A stretch of 64,000 bases of DNA from Anaerocolumna sp. AGMB13025 (GTDB taxonomy: Bacteria; Bacillota; Clostridia; Lachnospirales; Lachnospiraceae): assembly GCF_029689925.1 (NCBI RefSeq), contig NZ_CP121445.1, forward strand, positions 1,791,001 to 1,855,000, read 5' to 3'. A program made the position numbers and the translations under genes. Below are positions 8,710-18,059 of the stretch, in pieces. The notes beneath the pieces are model-generated. The model did no database searches. It was not told where the DNA came from and saw nothing but the letters and a program-made list of their open reading frames with translations. The stretch's first letter is position 1; each line of letters starts with the position of its first letter.

Positions 8710-9735
8710 ATGGAAAAAGAATTGGTCTTAGTAACAGGCGGAAGCGGTTTTATCGCCGTACACATAATCTTAAAACTTTTAAAGGGGGGATACCGGGTTC
8801 GGGCGACCCTTCGTACCATATCACGGCAGGACGAAGTCAAATCAATGCTGGCACGGGGTGGTGTAACTGAGTTTACCAATCTGGAGTTCATCCAGACAGA
8901 TTTGACAAGTGATAAGAACTGGATGGAGGCGGCAGCCGGAGCTTCTTACGTTATTCATGTAGCATCACCGACACCAGCTACGCGTCCGGAGGATGGCGAT
9001 GAGATGGTTAAAATGGCGGTGGAGGGCACCTTGCGTGTGATGAAGGCAGCGAAAGCGTCGGGAGTGAAACGTGTAGTCTTAACCTCAGCTTCCGGGTCGG
9101 TAATTGCAGGACACAAATCTCATCCTGAGGTTTTTACAGAGGAAGACTGGACGGATTTAACGAGTAATATTGATGCGTACCAGCGTTCCAAAACAATGGC
9201 AGAACATGCAGCTTGGGAGTTTGCCAAGAAAGAAAATATGGAGCTTTCAGCGGTCAATCCGGTGGCGGTCATGGGGCCGGTACTCGGCCAGGACTATTCC
9301 CATTCCAACCAAATTATTAAAGGGATGTTAGACGGCAAAATGCGTTTCCTCTTGAAAGCCGCCTTTGACTGCGTTGATGCGAGAGATGTCGCAGACTTAC
9401 ATTTGCTCGCAATGACACGTCCAGAAGCCGCAGGAGAGCGGTTCCTTGCTACGTCAGGCGAAAACCTGACCTATAAAGAGGAAGCGAAAATTTTGCAGAG
9501 AAACTTAGGTAGTGCAGCGAAAAAAGTCTCCACGAAAGTGATGCCTGATATTCTCGTGAAATTCCTGGCAGTATTTAACAAAGATTTGCGTATGCCGGCG
9601 ACGTTCTTAGGTCAGAACACCGCCTGCAGCAATGCAAAAGCCAAAAAATTGCTTGGCTGGCAGCCAAGATCAGCAGAAGAAGCAATTATGGCAACTGCGA
9701 AAAGCATGATTGAACTTGGGTTGATTGATAAATAG
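8710..9735 (+). CDS. NAD(P)-dependent aldehyde/ketone reductase, dihydroflavonol-reductase-like
   Basis: A 341-residue extended SDR of the epimerase/dihydroflavonol-4-reductase branch. The N-terminal nucleotide motif VTGGSGFIAVHI, the middle YQRSK motif (Tyr157, Lys161) and a C-terminal substrate domain ending in KLLGWQPRSAEEAI are visible. Such bacterial proteins usually reduce aldehydes or ketones with NADPH. The start is ATG 8710, placed by GAAGGAGG 10 nt upstream; an in-frame TTG at 8692 overlaps that ribosome site and is rejected. Control by the divergent TetR is inferred. Substrate unknown. Confidence 0.9.
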   Translation: MEKELVLVTGGSGFIAVHIILKLLKGGYRVRATLRTISRQDEVKSMLARGGVTEFTNLEFIQTDLTSDKNWMEAAAGASYVIHVASPTPATRPEDGDEMVKMAVEGTLRVMKAAKASGVKRVVLTSASGSVIAGHKSHPEVFTEEDWTDLTSNIDAYQRSKTMAEHAAWEFAKKENMELSAVNPVAVMGPVLGQDYSHSNQIIKGMLDGKMRFLLKAAFDCVDARDVADLHLLAMTRPEAAGERFLATSGENLTYKEEAKILQRNLGSAAKKVSTKVMPDILVKFLAVFNKDLRMPATFLGQNTACSNAKAKKLLGWQPRSAEEAIMATAKSMIELGLIDK

Positions 9736-10040
9736 ACATTTAAAATGGAGATGGTGACATCTCTAAAGCGGGCAGTAAAAGGCATGAGCCATATGCAGGT
9801 GCAGATGTTTTGAGTATTAATATCCTTTAAAACTTAGGAATGCTTGATTTGCTAATATTACTGTACTTAGCAGGCTCAGTAATATGATTACGGAGAAATT
9901 TTCTATTTGTATATAAATCAATAGAGGTAAGTACCAGATTTTCCATAGCAGCACTGGCACTTTCAAGACTCGCTTTCCTAGAGTGGAATGTTAATTGACC
10001 GAGAAAGGCAGAACCCTTGTTACAATATTTAACTAATTAG
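9736..10040. other. Intergenic region, nothing recognised
   Basis: About 300 bp. A small hairpin (GGAGATGgtgaCATCTC) follows the reductase; no gene or repeat was identified. Confidence 0.5.
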
Positions 10041-10089
10041 AATACAGCAAAAATGATGTATTGCCAATACAACAAAAATGATGTATAAT
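10041..10089 (+). promoter_or_regulatory. Direct-repeat operator and -10 box of the HTH gene
   Basis: Two near-identical 20-21 bp direct repeats (AATACARCAAAAATGATGTA at 10041 and 10066, 25-bp spacing, same DNA face after about 2.4 turns). The second runs into TATAAT at 10084-10089. This is a typical layout for autoregulation by the HTH protein encoded just downstream. Confidence 0.65.
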
Positions 10090-10121
10090 ATATCTAAGTT
10101 CTTTTGAAAGGAGTGTGTATT

Positions 10122-10412
10122 ATGCCATTTAAACAAATAGATATAAAAGAAAAAATATTAAAGAAAGCAGCTAAGGATACCGAGTTTAAAAAAGCTTGGG
10201 AAAATAGTAGGAATGAATATATATTGTTGCATGATGTCACACAAATAAGAAAAGAGATGAATTTAACTCAGAAAGAACTTGCAATTATATCAAATAGTAC
10301 TCAACAAGAAATTTCTAGATTAGAAAAAAGGGAACATAGCCCTGCTTTGAAAACCATTTGTAAAATAGTAAATAGTATGGGATATGAATTAGTTTTAAGG
10401 AAAAAAGTATAA
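10122..10412 (+). CDS. XRE-family HTH protein (HigA-like, no adjacent toxin)
   Basis: A 96-residue protein with a C-terminal Cro/CI-type helix-turn-helix (IRKEMNLTQKELAIISNSTQQEISRLEKRE) preceded by a helical segment. This arrangement is typical of HigA-type antitoxins (KAWENSRNEYILLHDV upstream of the HTH). No RelE/HigB-like toxin gene is adjacent on either side. The start is ATG 10122, preceded by GAAAGGAG; an in-frame TTG at 10104 lies within the ribosome site. Likely binds its own promoter through the direct repeats at 10041-10086. It could be an orphan antitoxin or a small regulator. Confidence 0.85.
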   Translation: MPFKQIDIKEKILKKAAKDTEFKKAWENSRNEYILLHDVTQIRKEMNLTQKELAIISNSTQQEISRLEKREHSPALKTICKIVNSMGYELVLRKKV

Positions 10413-10425
10413 TTTATTTTAACAA

Positions 10426-10455
10426 AGTGGCACTAGTGTTTTTCCTAGTGCCACT
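10426..10455. terminator. Perfect inverted repeat after the HTH gene
   Basis: AGTGGCACTAG / CTAGTGCCACT with an 8-nt loop, 14 nt after the stop. The following T-run is weak, so terminator activity is probable, not certain. Confidence 0.6.
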
Positions 10456-10754
10456 ATTCGCATGATTCTTTGTTTAATGTTTGCAAAAAGGATAACATGG
10501 AATAATTTTCATATAGTGCTATACATATGATACGAATCTTTGACATGCGTTTATTAGCAACCTCTCGGTTATGTCACTTGTTGCTGGTCTTCTTTATCAA
10601 GTCTACGCCATCGTATGTCAGACTTTCCACACTTACAGCTTTCTGCAGTATGTAATAATCAAAAAAGTTCTTCGTATAGTCTGTAATAAAATTTCGCATC
10701 TCCATAGCATCCCGTTGTTAGAAAAACTACAAAAAATTGAAGGGGGAAGTATAA
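10456..10754. other. Intergenic region upstream of the sucrase
   Basis: About 300 bp with no gene recognised. A ribosome site (GAAGGGGGAAG) for GH32 lies at its end. No clear promoter or operator was identified. Confidence 0.4.
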
Positions 10755-12218
10755 ATGAGTGAAGCTTTAGAAAAAGCCAGGAAGTATGAGAGTGAGGTTA
10801 AGAAAGAAATACCGGAAGGACAAAAGCCCTCCTTTCATGTGAGTGCTCCCGTTGGCTGGATTAATGATCCCAATGGTTTTTCCCTGTATAAGGGAGAATA
10901 TCATTTATTTTACCAATATCATCCTTATCGTACCGTTTGGGGACCAATGCATTGGGGACACAGTAAATCAAAGGATTTTATTAAATGGGAGCAGCTGCCC
11001 TGTGCTTTGGCGCCGGATACTGTTTATGACGGACAGGGATGTTTTTCCGGCAGTGCAGTTGAACAGGAGGGAACACATATCCTGATGTATACCGGTGTAT
11101 CGGCGGCAGCACCGGAAGAAGGCGGCGGAGTCAGACAGGTTCAGTGTATTGCGGTTGGAGATGGTGTTAATTATGAAAAGCTGGAATGCAATCCGGTCAT
11201 AACCAGTGATTTACTTCCAAAAGGAAGCAGCAGGGAAGATTTCAGGGACCCTAAGATATGGAAAGAGGGAGAAACTTTTTATGCGGTAGTCGGCAGCAGA
11301 AGCAGTGATTCCAGTGGTCAGATCGCTTTATTCACCTCTAAAGATGCAAAGAAGTGGAAATTCGTAAGTATTGTGGACCGTAGTCAAAACAGCTATGGAA
11401 AGATGTGGGAATGCCCTGATTTTTTCGAGGTGGATGGCAGGCATGTGATGATTACCTCGCCGCAGGAGATGTCCGCTGTTGGATTAGAATTTCACAATGG
11501 CAATAATACGCTGTACCTAATTGGAGAATTTGACAAGGAAAACAATACATTAATCAGAAAGCAGGCAGCGGCAATTGATTACGGCCTGGATTTTTATGCA
11601 CCCCAGACAATGGAAACTGCAAATGGAAGAAGGATTATGATTGCCTGGATGCAAAGCTGGGATAATCATATTACTCCGTCTCATTTTAAATGGTCTGGGC
11701 TCATGACGATTCCAAGGGAACTAAAGGTTATTCATAACAGACTGTATCAGAATCCGGTACGGGAGCTGGAACAGTATTATCAGAATGAAGTGAAATATGA
11801 TGCCGTAACGATAAATGGGAAAAAAGAATTTGAAGATATACGTGGAAGAGAACTGGATTTCACGGTAGATGTAAAAGAGGGCGGCTACCGGAAATTCACT
11901 GTCAGACTGGCATCAGACAGTCAGTTTTTCTCTGAAATAATTTATAATCCAAAAGAAAACAGCCTTACGTTTGACCGTACTTACTCCGGTCTTAACAGGG
12001 ATATTATACATACACGTACCATGAAAGTAAAAGATCAGGGCGGGAGGATTAGGTTACGTATCTTAATGGATAAATACTCGGTAGAGGTATTTGCAAACGA
12101 CGGGGAACAGGCTATGACCTCCTTGATTTATACTTCTTTGGAAGCGAAGGGTATCTCTTTTGTAACTGAGGGTGAAGTAACGATGGATATTACCAAATAT
12201 GATGTAATTATTAAGTAG
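10755..12218 (+). CDS. GH32 sucrose-6-phosphate hydrolase / beta-fructosidase
   Basis: A 487-residue GH32 enzyme. The three catalytic motifs are intact: nucleophile Asp38 in WINDPNG, transition-state stabiliser Asp165 in FRDPK, and acid/base Glu219 in WECPDF. The five-bladed propeller is followed by the C-terminal beta-sandwich (VEVFANDGEQAMTSLIY). There is no signal peptide, so it acts in the cytoplasm, most likely on sucrose-6-phosphate from a PTS or on imported sucrose or fructo-oligosaccharides. No transporter or LacI regulator is adjacent, so the substrate is inferred from family only. Strong ribosome site; terminator downstream. Confidence 0.93.
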   Translation: MSEALEKARKYESEVKKEIPEGQKPSFHVSAPVGWINDPNGFSLYKGEYHLFYQYHPYRTVWGPMHWGHSKSKDFIKWEQLPCALAPDTVYDGQGCFSGSAVEQEGTHILMYTGVSAAAPEEGGGVRQVQCIAVGDGVNYEKLECNPVITSDLLPKGSSREDFRDPKIWKEGETFYAVVGSRSSDSSGQIALFTSKDAKKWKFVSIVDRSQNSYGKMWECPDFFEVDGRHVMITSPQEMSAVGLEFHNGNNTLYLIGEFDKENNTLIRKQAAAIDYGLDFYAPQTMETANGRRIMIAWMQSWDNHITPSHFKWSGLMTIPRELKVIHNRLYQNPVRELEQYYQNEVKYDAVTINGKKEFEDIRGRELDFTVDVKEGGYRKFTVRLASDSQFFSEIIYNPKENSLTFDRTYSGLNRDIIHTRTMKVKDQGGRIRLRILMDKYSVEVFANDGEQAMTSLIYTSLEAKGISFVTEGEVTMDITKYDVIIK

Positions 12219-12231
12219 AATAGAACCGCAC

Positions 12232-12284
12232 AAAGAGAGATTAATACATCCGTAATTAATATTTCTGGTGCGGTATCTTTTTTT
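12232..12284 (+). terminator. Terminator after GH32
   Basis: ACCGCAC pairs with GTGCGGT across a long loop that itself contains TTAATAC/GTAATTAA pairing; followed by ATCTTTTTTT. Confidence 0.75.
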
Positions 12285-12848
12285 ATAGCACAAGCGGGCG
12301 GAAGTATATAAGCTTTTTAGAAATAAGAAATACTTTATGTAAATATAACTTGAACTGATTAGGCTTGATATAGGCTTTGAAATTTCTGTGGTAAAATGTA
12401 AGCAGAGATCTTGATGCCAGTGACCCCTTTTTTATTGTTTGTGGGAACATATATACTACTTAAAAATGTATAGGTTGAGGAAACAGAATAGACGTAAATT
12501 ATGTTCTAATTGCATGATATAAAGTAATTGTAGCAAGATAAGCTATAGTGATGGTTTGGAATCGTGCTTTGTTTTTCAATGACTCAATCTCAGTTCAAAA
12601 GGTTATATTAGAGAGTATAGTAAGAGAATCCTTGGCTCCTTTTTGTTTTCGATTTGGAACATAGGAAGAGGTGAAATTACCAGTTTTCAGTCCAGGTGTA
12701 ATTATACATTCTTGTCACACACATATATTGCAAAGATTTACAAAATGTGCTAGTCTTTCATTAATAACAAATTTGAGGGAAGGTTTTTATGTCATATTTT
12801 ACGCAGTAAAATTATGATGAAGCTATAATAACAGAGGCGAGAATTAAT
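12285..12848. other. 560-bp gap before the helicase gene
   Basis: AT-rich. One small open frame (12551-12664, plus strand, MVWNRALFFNDSIS...) has no ribosome site and no recognised family; it may be a gene remnant. No promoter stands out. Confidence 0.35.
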
Positions 12849-15428
12849 ATGGTTATAGAAAATATATTTATTGATGGTATTGATAAAACTAAGGAAATAG
12901 CTGATTATGAAGAGAATGAGAATGAGTATATAGTAAGATATAAAGCTAGTGACATCCCCTATACATTCTTTAAAGCGAAAAATAGAGTGATTATTCGAAA
13001 GAAATCCGTTGGACCTTTTGCGAAATTCACCCAAATTGCCAATAGTATAAAAGTTGGTGATGATTTTTCAGCGCTAGGTAAATACTATGAGAATATCTCT
13101 ATAAGTGAGAATTCATTATTGCATAAATACCTTAATGGGACTCCTTTTGAAACATTTGAAGATGACAAACCCTTACTGTTTCCATTTAGATTTAATAAGA
13201 GTCAACTGGAAGCAACAAGGAAAGTTTTAAAAAATGAATTGAGCATCATTCAAGGACCTCCTGGAACTGGTAAAACACAAACAATATTAAATATAATTGC
13301 GAATATTATTATTAGAGGTGAGAATGTTGCAATTGTATCTAATAATAATGCAGCAGTTGATAATGTCAAAGATAAGCTTATAAAAGATGGTTATAGTTAT
13401 ATTTTTGCTTTGTTAGGAAGCAAGGAGAATCAAGAGAATTTTTTTAAAAATCAAGGTATAGATTCATTAGATTTATATAACAAGGATCTTGATGAAGAAA
13501 ATATAGAAATGCTTCAAAGTAAGTTAGTAGAATTGAGCAATCAATTGGAATTATTGATGGAAAAAGATAGGCAAAAGAGAATAACAACTGAGCAATTGAA
13601 TGCATTAAAGTTAGAGGAAAAATACTATAATAATGCACATAATATAAATGGTTTTGACAATAAATATATTAGTTTTATAAATTTAGGGTATGATAAAATA
13701 ATTAGTTTTTTGATTGATCATCAAATTATGATAACGGATAAAGAAAAGCTAACACTTAAGAATAAGTTTAAGCTTTTCGTGAAGTATGGTATATATAGAT
13801 TTAAGTATCTTCAAGAAAAGGACTATGAGGTAATTACTCGTTTTCAACAAATTTATTATAGTTTAAAGATTAAAGACTTGGAAGATAAGCTAGTAGAATA
13901 TGATAAAACACTGCAAAGTCAAAATTTCGAAGAGTTAGCAGATAAGCATCATCAAATATCAAAAATAATATTTCATCATTATTTAAGTAAAAGATTTAAG
14001 AAAAAGAAAAAATATATAATTGACTCATATAAAATAAACTTTGATTCTTTCATTAAAGATTATCCGGTAATTCTAAGCACAGCTTATTCTGTGACGTACT
14101 CAATAGCTAAAGAATTTATGTTTGATTATGTTATCATTGATGAAGCCTCCACATTAGATCTTGTGAAATCGGTGATACCGTTATCATGTGCTAAAAAAAT
14201 TGTTATTGTAGGTGATCAAAAGCAATTACCACATATACCAGAAAAAATTAAAATGAACTTTGAAAATGAAGCCTACGATTATAATACGAAAAATATAATG
14301 GACTCTCTTGACTGTTTATATGGGGATACTATAGAAAGGACTTTACTGCAAGAACACTATAGATGCCATCCTGATATTATTAGATTTTGTAATATGAAGT
14401 ATTATGAGGGTGACCTAATTATATATAGCAGTAACTCAAATAGTAATGCGATAAATGTTATAAAAACGTCTGAGGGAAACCATATGCGTGAACTCAATAA
14501 GGGAAGAAAAGGAACATTTAATCAGAGAGAATTAGAAGAACTAAATTATTTACTCAAAAATGAGAATGACTATAACATAAAACTCTACTCAGAAAATCTG
14601 AGTGATATTGGATTGGTTTCACCTTATAGAATGCAAATAGAATATGCAAATAAAATAAATTCAGAAGAAATTGAAAAGGATACAATTCACAAGTATCAAG
14701 GGAGAGAAAAGCCAATTATAGTTTTCTCTACGGTACTAGACCAATCAGCAAAAGCAAAAGTAAAGATGTCATTTATAAATAACCCGCAAATGATTAATGT
14801 TGCTGTATCACGAGCGAAAAATCAGTTAATTCTTATTACTAATGCAGATGCATTTTATAAGAATGGAAATGACGTCGGTGATTTGATAAAGTACATAGAA
14901 TATCACAATGTAAATAATATAAAAGAAGGACGAGTCATTTCTGTTTTTGATTTACTTTATAAGGATTATTCTATCAGATTATTGGCAAGAAAAGAAGCAA
15001 TGCAGAATGCTAAAGAAAAAATAAAATTTAAAAGTGAGAAGATTATATATTCAATTTTATCAGAATTACTCGAGCAAGATATCTATCATTGTTATTCATT
15101 TGCACATGAAGTTAGGCTTTCTGATATCTTTTTAAATCAGGATAAATGTACTGAAATTGAAAAAAATTTTATAAAACAACCAAGAAGCAGTGTGGATTTT
15201 ATTATATTTAATAAATTTAACCATAACCCGGTTCTTGCCATTGAGGTAGATGGTACAGAATTTCATTTAAATAATCCAGATCAGTTAGAAAGAGATAAAA
15301 AGAAGGACGTTATATTTGAAAAATATGGTATACCAATATTAAGGTTAGCAACCCATGCAGCTATTATTGAAGATGATATTAAACATGAATTATCAAAAAT
15401 TACAGAGATTAATAAAAGCGTAGAATAA
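12849..15428 (+). CDS. Superfamily 1 helicase fused to a C-terminal nuclease-like domain
   Basis: An 859-residue protein, markedly more AT-rich than its neighbours. Order: a small N-terminal domain (1-110), an Upf1/Dna2-like SF1 helicase (Walker A GPPGTGKT from residue 136; Walker B IIDEAS with Asp431; VGDQKQLPH; EHYRCHPDI; C-terminal VAVSRAKNQLILI), interrupted after motif I by a roughly 250-residue helical insertion (about 205-400). The C-terminal part (about 730-850) has VDFIIF...AIEVDGTEFH...RDKKKDVIFEKYGIPILRL, the DUF2726/restriction-endonuclease-like pattern, with Glu799 and Asp801 in the core. Single-gene helicase-nuclease fusions of this type are often anti-phage, but none of the neighbours proves it. 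The start has only a weak ribosome site (GAGGCGAG). Catalytic activity is likely; biological role is inferred. Confidence 0.88.
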   Translation: MVIENIFIDGIDKTKEIADYEENENEYIVRYKASDIPYTFFKAKNRVIIRKKSVGPFAKFTQIANSIKVGDDFSALGKYYENISISENSLLHKYLNGTPFETFEDDKPLLFPFRFNKSQLEATRKVLKNELSIIQGPPGTGKTQTILNIIANIIIRGENVAIVSNNNAAVDNVKDKLIKDGYSYIFALLGSKENQENFFKNQGIDSLDLYNKDLDEENIEMLQSKLVELSNQLELLMEKDRQKRITTEQLNALKLEEKYYNNAHNINGFDNKYISFINLGYDKIISFLIDHQIMITDKEKLTLKNKFKLFVKYGIYRFKYLQEKDYEVITRFQQIYYSLKIKDLEDKLVEYDKTLQSQNFEELADKHHQISKIIFHHYLSKRFKKKKKYIIDSYKINFDSFIKDYPVILSTAYSVTYSIAKEFMFDYVIIDEASTLDLVKSVIPLSCAKKIVIVGDQKQLPHIPEKIKMNFENEAYDYNTKNIMDSLDCLYGDTIERTLLQEHYRCHPDIIRFCNMKYYEGDLIIYSSNSNSNAINVIKTSEGNHMRELNKGRKGTFNQRELEELNYLLKNENDYNIKLYSENLSDIGLVSPYRMQIEYANKINSEEIEKDTIHKYQGREKPIIVFSTVLDQSAKAKVKMSFINNPQMINVAVSRAKNQLILITNADAFYKNGNDVGDLIKYIEYHNVNNIKEGRVISVFDLLYKDYSIRLLARKEAMQNAKEKIKFKSEKIIYSILSELLEQDIYHCYSFAHEVRLSDIFLNQDKCTEIEKNFIKQPRSSVDFIIFNKFNHNPVLAIEVDGTEFHLNNPDQLERDKKKDVIFEKYGIPILRLATHAAIIEDDIKHELSKITEINKSVE

Positions 15429-15586
15429 GCAAAGGGAAAGCAGATAATTATGTTGAAGAAATTGGGATAAGTATTATTCCGAGTACATGCCTTTACCACA
15501 ATTCTTGAGATGTAAGTAGATATCGTTTTTTGGAGGTATTTATACATTATATAATGTCTATTTACTATTTATACGCTTCATGTTAC

Positions 15587-15607
15587 AATGTTCTTTATTA
15601 GAACATT
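15587..15607. promoter_or_regulatory. XRE operator copy 1 (downstream side)
   Basis: AATGTTC-7-GAACATT, matching the two operator-like palindromes upstream of the XRE gene. It lies between the XRE stop and the helicase tail, an unusual position for an operator. Confidence 0.65.
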
Positions 15608-15613
15608 GGTTTT

Positions 15614-15859
15614 CTATTTTTCTAAACCAAATAACCATGGAATACTAACATTTAATACTTTTGATAGAGCTAATATCTCAATATCAGTAACAATTCTTTT
15701 CTTCTGTTCAAGTTTAGAAATACTTGCTCTGTCGATATAAACTGCTAAAGTTTCAAGCTTTACTGATAACTCTTTCTGAGTCATTTTACAACCTAATCTT
15801 GCTGATTTTATTCGATAACCTATAACATTGCGATCTTCGGAATCTAAAACTATTTTCAT
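15614..15859 (-). CDS. Small XRE-family repressor
   Basis: An 81-residue Cro/CI-type helix-turn-helix protein: IGYRIKSARLGCKMTQKELS, then RASISKLEQKKR as the recognition region, and a C-terminal LNVSIPWLFGLEK. Phage- and element-type repressors of this size bind palindromes as dimers. The start is ATG at 15857-15859, 6 nt after AGAGGTG; an in-frame GTG upstream falls in that site. The gene is bracketed by three copies of the palindrome ATGTTC-7-GAACAT, two upstream and one just past its stop, so it is very probably autoregulated. No partner gene is obvious. Confidence 0.85.
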   Translation of the reverse strand: MKIVLDSEDRNVIGYRIKSARLGCKMTQKELSVKLETLAVYIDRASISKLEQKKRIVTDIEILALSKVLNVSIPWLFGLEK

Positions 15860-15871
15860 AATATTCACCTC

Positions 15872-15939
15872 TGTTCTTTATTGGAACACAAAACTATTTT
15901 ATCTCAAATTATGATAAATAATGTTCTAATGAAGAACAT
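15872..15939 (-). promoter_or_regulatory. XRE promoter region with operator copies 2 and 3
   Basis: Two palindromes upstream of the XRE gene: TGTTC-7-GAACA (15872-15888), adjoining its ribosome site, and ATGTTC-7-GAACAT (15921-15939). Same half-sites and 7-nt spacing as copy 1 at 15587. Confidence 0.75.
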
Positions 15940-16087
15940 AAAAGGATTTTGTTTAAAACATAGATGCAATAAATATAGTAAAAGCAAATTTAGGTCAGAA
16001 AGGTATATGGATGATTCGGAATAGTTGAAATATTATAATTATAAGAGAAAATAAAACTAGCAATTATAATGAAAGGAAAGAAACAGA

Positions 16088-16360
16088 ATGGAGTCAATAC
16101 TTAAAAAGCTATATTATGCCTATCTTAACCGGGATCAATTTTTTTATGATAAAAATCCGGAATATCGTAATATCAACAATAAGGCAATTAAGGTTATGGA
16201 ATCATTAGAAAACAAAGTTTCGGAAGAAGACTATAAAACTATCATGAAGCTAATGGAATTACATACTGAAACTGTAGCACTTGAAACAGCGGATGCTTTT
16301 GAATGTGGTTTTAAGTATGGGGCATTAATCATGATTGAGGTTTTAAAAGATGAAAAATAA
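16088..16360 (+). CDS. DUF6809-like small protein
   Basis: A 90-residue acidic helical protein that resembles the DUF6809 family common in Lachnospiraceae accessory regions (MESILKKLYYAYL...NPEYRNINNK...FECGFKYGALIMIEVL). No catalytic motif. AAAGGAAAG gives a ribosome site 9 nt before the ATG. The protein at 41502 has a related layout. Function unknown. Confidence 0.75.
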   Translation: MESILKKLYYAYLNRDQFFYDKNPEYRNINNKAIKVMESLENKVSEEDYKTIMKLMELHTETVALETADAFECGFKYGALIMIEVLKDEK

Positions 16361-16498
16361 GATAAGAGATATTAGTTAATACAAAAACTTGGATTGGAGA
16401 AAAAGAAGTCTGATTCCCTTGTAAAAAGGGTATTCTCAAATCAATGTATTACTGTTATAGTTAAAGCAATAACTTGATAGTAATAACTACTTTTGGAT

Positions 16499-17134
16499 AT
16501 GCCTAAAAGTTTTAAGCTTATAGTAGTGTATGCATGCCTATTTATAGTATTATTATCAGGTTGCAGCAATAAACAAAAAGTTGAAAATGCTGATTTTAGT
16601 ACGTTTAGCAGCTATTCTACTACTGAAAAGGAAGCGCTGCTTCCAGCTGCAGCATCTATACAAAACTTAACAGAAGACAGTATTAATGAGCGATATGAAA
16701 AAGCAAATAGTATTTCCTATGAAGATTATTCTAATATTGATAATATTAGTTATTTAGTTTTTCTTATAAAAAATGATCAATCATTATATTATGGATTTAC
16801 AGTTGCGAAACAACAAAAAGATGAATGGGAATTAGCTTATTTTGAGGATTATGCTAACGAACAAGATGAATCCGTTAAGATTACTCAGTTTATTGGAAGC
16901 TACCCTGATACAGAAGACCAAAAGTTCCATGTAACCTCAGGATATTTTAATAATGATCAAATAAAACAAGTAATTCTTTATTATCCTGAATCTAAAGTTA
17001 TCACTATAAATATAGGTGAAAATCAACATGGTTTTGTTGACATTAATATAAACTCTGACTACTCTTTGACAAAAATTGAATGTAAATCTGATGATGGAAA
17101 AACAATCTATCAAAAAGATTATGATAAAAAATAA
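16499..17134 (+). CDS. Putative lipoprotein
   Basis: An exported protein of about 211 residues. The N-terminus has a basic start, a hydrophobic stretch (LIVVYACLFIVLL) and the lipobox LLSGC, so Cys is predicted to be lipidated and anchored outside the membrane. The rest is polar and Tyr-rich with no family I recognise. ATG 16499 is chosen; a TTG two codons earlier is also in frame and neither has a good ribosome site. It ends 25 nt before the CPBP protease gene and is probably co-transcribed with it. Confidence 0.75.
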   Translation: MPKSFKLIVVYACLFIVLLSGCSNKQKVENADFSTFSSYSTTEKEALLPAAASIQNLTEDSINERYEKANSISYEDYSNIDNISYLVFLIKNDQSLYYGFTVAKQQKDEWELAYFEDYANEQDESVKITQFIGSYPDTEDQKFHVTSGYFNNDQIKQVILYYPESKVITINIGENQHGFVDININSDYSLTKIECKSDDGKTIYQKDYDKK

Positions 17135-17159
17135 TGTAATTGGTTAGGGAGATTATAAA

Positions 17160-17924
17160 ATGGTGGTAAATCGAAGAATAAAATTGGTCGGAATCATAAC
17201 GCTGTTTTTGGTACTATCAATTGTAATTCAGCACTATATGGGTAACTATTTATACGGGATGGCATTCAAGCTATATCCATTTTATAAGTATATTGATCAA
17301 GACGATGCGTTTATGTATTTAATTCTGCATCACATATTTCAGGCAATTGTTTATTTGATTTTAATATGGGCGGCAGTTAAGCTGTTTCATCTAAAAACAC
17401 GTGACTTTGGATTTAACCTGAATGATTATAAGGTCAGCATTAAATATACAATAGTTTTTTGTGTAGTATGGGCAGTTCTTCAATTTGGTGTTTCTTATCT
17501 GATGGTCAGAAATGGTTTGATTTTCGATATGGGATTTCCAGTGAATACAAGAAATGTTATAGGCTATTTCTTATTTGAAACTTTGCTTAGCGGAACGAGC
17601 GAAGAGTTATTTTTCAGAGGATTTGTGATAACAGTTTTACTGGTACTGTTTAAGAATTATTATAAGAATAATTCAGGATTGTACATTACTGTAATTCTTT
17701 TATCAACAGTTAATTTCTTGATAGGCCATATCAATTATGAGCTGTTTCCACCACAGATAACTTACATAGACGGGTTTCAGCAGTTGACTGTCTTGATTTT
17801 TGCAGTGGTTTATGGGATAACTTTTCTTAAGACAAAGAGCCTTCTTGGTCCAATACTAATGCATAATTTATTGAACGGGATTATTACATTGAACGGTCTT
17901 TTTTGTTATTCTATGTCACATTAG
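17160..17924 (+). CDS. CPBP (CAAX/Abi) family intramembrane protease
   Basis: A 254-residue polytopic membrane protein with about seven hydrophobic segments. The CPBP signature is visible: EELFFRG (Glu148, Glu149, Arg153), a conserved His in IGHINYE and a C-terminal GPILMHNLLNG. The family cleaves prenylated or other membrane substrates in eukaryotes; bacterial members are linked to bacteriocin immunity and protein maturation. The upstream lipoprotein gene may be a partner. A second CPBP gene occurs at 38876. Substrate unknown. Confidence 0.88.
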   Translation: MVVNRRIKLVGIITLFLVLSIVIQHYMGNYLYGMAFKLYPFYKYIDQDDAFMYLILHHIFQAIVYLILIWAAVKLFHLKTRDFGFNLNDYKVSIKYTIVFCVVWAVLQFGVSYLMVRNGLIFDMGFPVNTRNVIGYFLFETLLSGTSEELFFRGFVITVLLVLFKNYYKNNSGLYITVILLSTVNFLIGHINYELFPPQITYIDGFQQLTVLIFAVVYGITFLKTKSLLGPILMHNLLNGIITLNGLFCYSMSH

Positions 17925-18059
17925 ATAGTTTATAATTTACCTTAATCAACGGAATTAAAGCAATCAGTTCTGAAAATAGTAAATATGATATAATTACAAA
18001 TTTTAAAGAATTAATGTCAGAGGTTATAAGAAGGAATTCAATGAAAGGAAACGATAAAT

